Program-made: the position numbers and the translations under genes | Assembly (NCBI GenBank): GCA_002286855.1 | Contig: NRSV01000075.1 | Coordinates: 62,001-126,000, forward strand | Length of the DNA stretch: 64,000 nt | Direction of reading: 5' to 3' | Origin: Bipolaris cookei | Lineage: Eukaryota > Ascomycota > Dothideomycetes > Pleosporales > Pleosporaceae | Shown: positions 60,980-64,000 of the stretch, in pieces | Position numbering within the stretch: the stretch's first letter is position 1 | How the letters are laid out: each line of letters begins with the position of its first letter | The notes under the pieces: generated by a model | The model's input: the letters and a program-made list of their open reading frames with translations, nothing else | Databases searched by the model: none | Told to the model about the DNA's origin: nothing

Positions 60980-61150
60980 AGGGCTAGTTTATCTTTTTAA
61001 ACGATAAACTGTGTAATTTTATTACAATTTACTATAGTTATAGTAAAAACTTATAAATTTACAAGATCCACACATGTTTATAAAATAAATTAATTTACTT
61101 CATAATTAAGCTAGCCGTTGACTTATAAGGTCATATGCTGTACTATATTT
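60980..61150. repeat. element B, copy 2
   Basis: Related to 34954-35130; shared blocks include CTATAGTTATAGTAAAA, CATGTTTATAAAATAAATTA and TTTACTTCATAATTAAG. No ORF. Confidence 0.65.
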
Positions 61151-61507
61151 TTTTATTGTGAACTATCCCTTAATTCTTTTTAGCCCGGGGTATAGTAGGA
61201 ATTCAACTGTTATATTTTTCGCTGACTATGGAGGAGAAACCTTCGTTTTATATTTTGGGAATTTTGAAGATTTTTTCATTAGTCTTTAGCTTACGGGAGG
61301 GTAAAAAATAACCATAGATTTTTCGACGACTATGGAGGAGATACCAATTTTTTTTTGTTTCCCTTTTTTAAATATTTTTTTCATAGGTTTTGCTGTAGGA
61401 ACGCAACGCTCGTTTCAGTACACTAAAGAAGAAATTTGTAAAGTTTTATATTTTTATCTGAAAATGAGATTATTGCTTTAGTCTAATTTATAAAATATTA
61501 TATCTTC
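61151..61507. other. spacer with direct repeat GACTATGGAGGAGA
   Basis: No gene. The phrase CG(CT/AC)GACTATGGAGGAGA occurs at about 61221-61236 and 61325-61340, each followed by a short T-rich run. Function unknown. Confidence 0.5.
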
Positions 61508-62437
61508 TTATACATATGTTTCTCCCATTTTTCTTAAAACAAAACGGTTATTAACTTTAACATCCGTTACATTACTAATTATAACACCACTAAGCGAATA
61601 TCTTATTTTTATGATAGAATCATCGCTATATTTAACAGCTAAAACATATTGAGCATTATCTCTAAGTAAATAAAATTTAAAGCCAGAATCAAATGAATAA
61701 ATCTTATCCTTATGATTAGAAGCAAGAAGCTTAGCTCTGTCATTAATTAAATCTAAAAAGTTCTTATTACTTCCGTTAATATTTATAGGAATGTTAGTAA
61801 TATAGTTGTTTTCAATAACAACATCAAAAGGTTTACCTAAGTAATTCTCCGATATAGATACAGGAATATTTAACATACTCTTGTTAAAGATAATATCCAT
61901 ATTATATGAATAATCTTTACTCTTAAAAGCATCTTTAGAGAATTCAGATAATAATTTAGTATCAACCTTTCTAAAAATAAGTTCAATATAAACAATATCA
62001 TTGTCCATTAAATTATATTCACTAAAATATACTTCCAATTTACTAATAAGTACATTGTTTAAATCATTCAGACTATTTTTCGAAGAATATACAAATCCGA
62101 ATTGATTACCAGCCATAAAATAACTATCCACATTATACCTAACCTTAGTGAATACAGTATATGCTACATCTTTAGGTATTGTTTTTACAATATTAATAAA
62201 ACTATGCCTAGATAATTCTTCTATATTAAATTGAATAGTAAAAGGTTTATCCTTACTTCGAATATAACGTATAGGAATCGGCGCAAAAAAGGGATTTTTA
62301 TCTATCGATGTAGATAAGTGTCTAGTGAAGGGTGAAAGACGACGATATTCGTCATACGGGAAATAAGTAAAGATATAATTGTGTTTTTTTGATAGGTTTA
62401 ACATCCTATATAGTTTAAAGTTTAATTTTTTCATCAT
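61508..62437 (-). CDS. hypothetical protein, possibly N-terminal part of a plasmid DNA polymerase
   Basis: 309 aa from the double ATG at 62437. No membrane helices; Asn/Lys/Ser-rich. It shows no exonuclease or polymerase motifs (no DIE, SLYPS or DTD). The style (ELSRHSFINIV, IVYIELIFRKVDTKLLSEF, IKIRYSLSGVIISNVTDVKV) reminds me of the N-terminal region of family B DNA polymerases from linear fungal mitochondrial plasmids, which often integrate as fragments. This is memory-based and weak; it may equally be an unrelated free-standing ORF. Flanked by sequence of odd composition. Confidence 0.4.
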   Translation of the reverse strand: MMKKLNFKLYRMLNLSKKHNYIFTYFPYDEYRRLSPFTRHLSTSIDKNPFFAPIPIRYIRSKDKPFTIQFNIEELSRHSFINIVKTIPKDVAYTVFTKVRYNVDSYFMAGNQFGFVYSSKNSLNDLNNVLISKLEVYFSEYNLMDNDIVYIELIFRKVDTKLLSEFSKDAFKSKDYSYNMDIIFNKSMLNIPVSISENYLGKPFDVVIENNYITNIPININGSNKNFLDLINDRAKLLASNHKDKIYSFDSGFKFYLLRDNAQYVLAVKYSDDSIIKIRYSLSGVIISNVTDVKVNNRFVLRKMGETYV

Positions 62438-62982
62438 AATATGTTTGAATCCTCCCTATGGGTAATCAACCGTTCAGGATTAGATAGCCTACTCACGAAG
62501 CTCCAAAAGAGGTGAGAAAACATCAGCCAGCAGGATTACTAACCCTCCCTGCTTTGTCCTTCTTAACGCTTAGAACAGCGTAATCAATCTCAGATGAATA
62601 GTTCATAATACTCATCAGAGGATATTATAATGAGTTACAACCATCGGTTCCACAGCCACTCACTCTCTACATTTAAAAATATCCTTACGATATTTTCCCT
62701 CTCAAGATTTAAAAATATCTTTACGATATTTTACCTCAAGTGGATTAAGGAGCGTCATGAAAGTTTTCCCTCTAGCCACAGAGTTTTCAATTTATGGATA
62801 CATGAACAGTGTATAAGACAATAAATATATTTTAGTAAAAAATGAACCTAATACATTTATACCATAGAATGAGCGTTTTCTCACGCTATCTTTTTTTTTT
62901 GAAGAAATAGCCATATTTTATAAAATAAAAAAATGCAAGTATCCCTCCATAACCGGGAGAAGTTAACATGTTTTCCAAATCC
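62438..62982. other. spacer of mixed composition upstream of the ORF
   Basis: 62445-62650 is clearly less AT-rich than most of the window and contains no convincing ORF. 62665-62735 has a short tandem duplication (TTTAAAAATATC(C/T)TTACGATATTTT). 62820-62980 is AT-rich with nothing assignable. Confidence 0.45.
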
Positions 62983-63080
62983 CTAGTCCCGAGGGGCTGA
63001 CCCTTTTCTCCCAGGAAGACCCCCGATGGGGCTCATCCTGGCAGGGATAGTAATTTCATCTAAATTACGTCGAAAAAAAA
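62983..63080. repeat. palindrome series, GGGGCTGACCCTTTTCTCCC type
   Basis: CCCGAGGGGCTGACCCTTTT ... CAGGGATAG followed by AATTTCATCTAAATTACGTCGA; matches the series at 26160-26255 almost exactly. Confidence 0.82.
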
Positions 63081-63199
63081 ACGCAAACAAGACGCCGGGG
63101 TTTAAATAATTGTTTCATCATGTTTTAAATATGACTGATAAACGCCAGTGTCCAACGTCCTATTAAACTAAATAGGCCTTTACTCCTGAAACACTCCGA

Positions 63200-63490
63200 G
63201 CTCTTGTGTACTGATTAACGGGATCGCTCTACAGTATTAGCGCAGACTCTTGCTGGTCATGCTGCTGCTTTTACCGCTCATGCCTGTAATTATGTGGCAG
63301 ATGTTGCTGCTCGTGATAATGGTGTTATTATTGTGCTCACTGGTGAATGTGCTGGTATTTGTGCTGTGTCTAATGATGCTGTGGTGGCTTGGTGGGTTGT
63401 GCTTGCTCATGAGACGAATAAGGGTGATCCTGTAGGTGATGGTGGCGCGTCCATTTTCAGAAAGTCCACCAATGGAATTGTATAGAATTT
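63200..63490 (+). other. GC-rich foreign-looking segment with Ala-rich frame
   Basis: Near-balanced base composition amid AT-rich DNA. On the plus strand a frame is open from 63224 to 63485 (RDRSTVLAQTLAGHAAAFTA ... VADVAARDNGVIIVLTGECA ... GGASIFRKSTNGIV), rich in Ala, Val and Gly with GCT, GTG and GCA codons unlike any neighbour. No start codon is obvious before Met 63294 (63 aa from there). I do not recognise the protein. The segment ends abruptly at TATAGAATTTAATAG, where a direct repeat begins. Confidence 0.5.
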
Positions 63491-63565
63491 AATAGTAATG
63501 TAATGGGTATACTCTAAAACAACCCGAATGAATGGTTATGAAAATATATAACCCTTTTTAGGATT
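63484..63565. repeat. direct repeat, copy 1
   Basis: AATTTAATAGTAATGTAATG ... GAAAATATATAACCC, repeated at 63740-63817 with small differences. Confidence 0.85.
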
Positions 63566-63589
63566 TACATGTTATTTCTTCCCAGCAAT

Positions 63590-63690
63590 TAAAAAAAAAG
63601 AACATGGCTATGTTCTTTTTTTTTTTACCCCAGTCTTCTTTTCTTCAGCTGAAGAAAAGAAGAAGGAGGGTGCTGCGCTGAGGGAAAATA
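63590..63690. repeat. palindromes between the direct repeats
   Basis: AAAGAACATGGCTATGTTCTTT hairpin, then CAGTCTTCTTTTCTTCAGCT and its arm AGCTGAAGAAAAGAAG with GCTGCGCTGAGG, as at 34686-34745. Confidence 0.82.
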
Positions 63691-63739
63691 GAATGGTTTA
63701 ATGGTTATATAACATAATATAACAAAAATTATAAGGACT

Positions 63740-63817
63740 AAATAAAATTTAATAGTAATGTAATGGGTATGCTCCAAAACAAAACCCAAGTGAATAGATA
63801 TGAAAATATATAACCCT
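63740..63817. repeat. direct repeat, copy 2
   Basis: Second copy of the 63484-63565 sequence. A further ATAACCGCAAGCTTGCGGTTAT palindrome (63868-63889) and a CTTTTGC/GCAAAAG hairpin (63898-63935) follow. Confidence 0.85.
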
Positions 63818-64000
63818 TTTTATCATTTTATTTCTCTCTAACTTTTTTTTTACATATATTAAAAAATAACCGCAAGCTTGCGGTTATTTTTTTTTTCTTT
63901 TGCCTAAATCCACTACAAACCTTGAGCAAAAGAAAACAAAAAGTAAGAGAGAAAAGATAGAGGATTTTAAATAAACTATTTTACATTTACATATTATAAT

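Noticed and set aside
63200..63490. PhiX or vector contamination
   Set aside because: I could not recall any matching phage or vector sequence; it is left as an unknown segment.

Overview
The window is part of a very intron-rich fungal mitochondrial genome. It is AT-rich, TGA is read as tryptophan throughout (genetic code 4), and the exons encode nad5 (3' exon only), nad1, rps3, cox3, nad3, nad2 and cox2/cox1. Three architectural points suggest a filamentous ascomycete. The nad2 stop codon abuts the nad3 ATG. rps3 stands free. cox1 and cox2 form one reading frame with no stop or ATG between them, an arrangement I recall from Pleosporales such as Parastagonospora nodorum. The taxon is an inference.

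Layout. Plus strand: 1-1805 nad5 last exon with part of its intron; 1861-2142 a small coiled-coil-like ORF; 2604-9675 nad1 (4 exons, 3 introns); 9676-10270 a GIY-YIG relic. Minus strand: 11011-12468 rps3; 12937-26070 cox3 (7 exons, 6 introns); 26390-27815 a broken GIY-YIG gene; 27824-29535 nad3; 29536-33886 nad2; a tRNA-like sequence and tRNA-Asn at 33889-34418; a palindrome-rich spacer; 35555-60421 the fused cox1-cox2 gene (16 exons, 15 introns). The right end (60422-64000) holds palindromes, one possible plasmid-derived ORF and a GC-rich segment unlike the rest.

About 27 group I introns fill most of the sequence. Nearly all carry LAGLIDADG or GIY-YIG homing endonuclease genes (HEGs), and many of these continue the upstream exon's reading frame. 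Joining the exons given here restores uninterrupted cox3 (269 aa), nad1 (370 aa), nad2 (576 aa), nad3 (140 aa) and cox1-cox2 (789 aa) frames. Some exons are only 14-22 nt. Several introns are composite: two HEG types in one intron, duplicated core segments, or a stray exon copy.

The second theme is a dense population of short GC-rich palindromic elements in several families, with exact or near-exact copies at unrelated sites. Many sit inside HEG genes. Several leave the frame open because the element has no TAA/TAG in the frame used and TGA is Trp; others break the gene. A third theme is a longer structured element (about 270-300 nt) found just downstream of the nad5 region, cox3 and cox2, which looks like a 3' processing cassette or a small RNA family.
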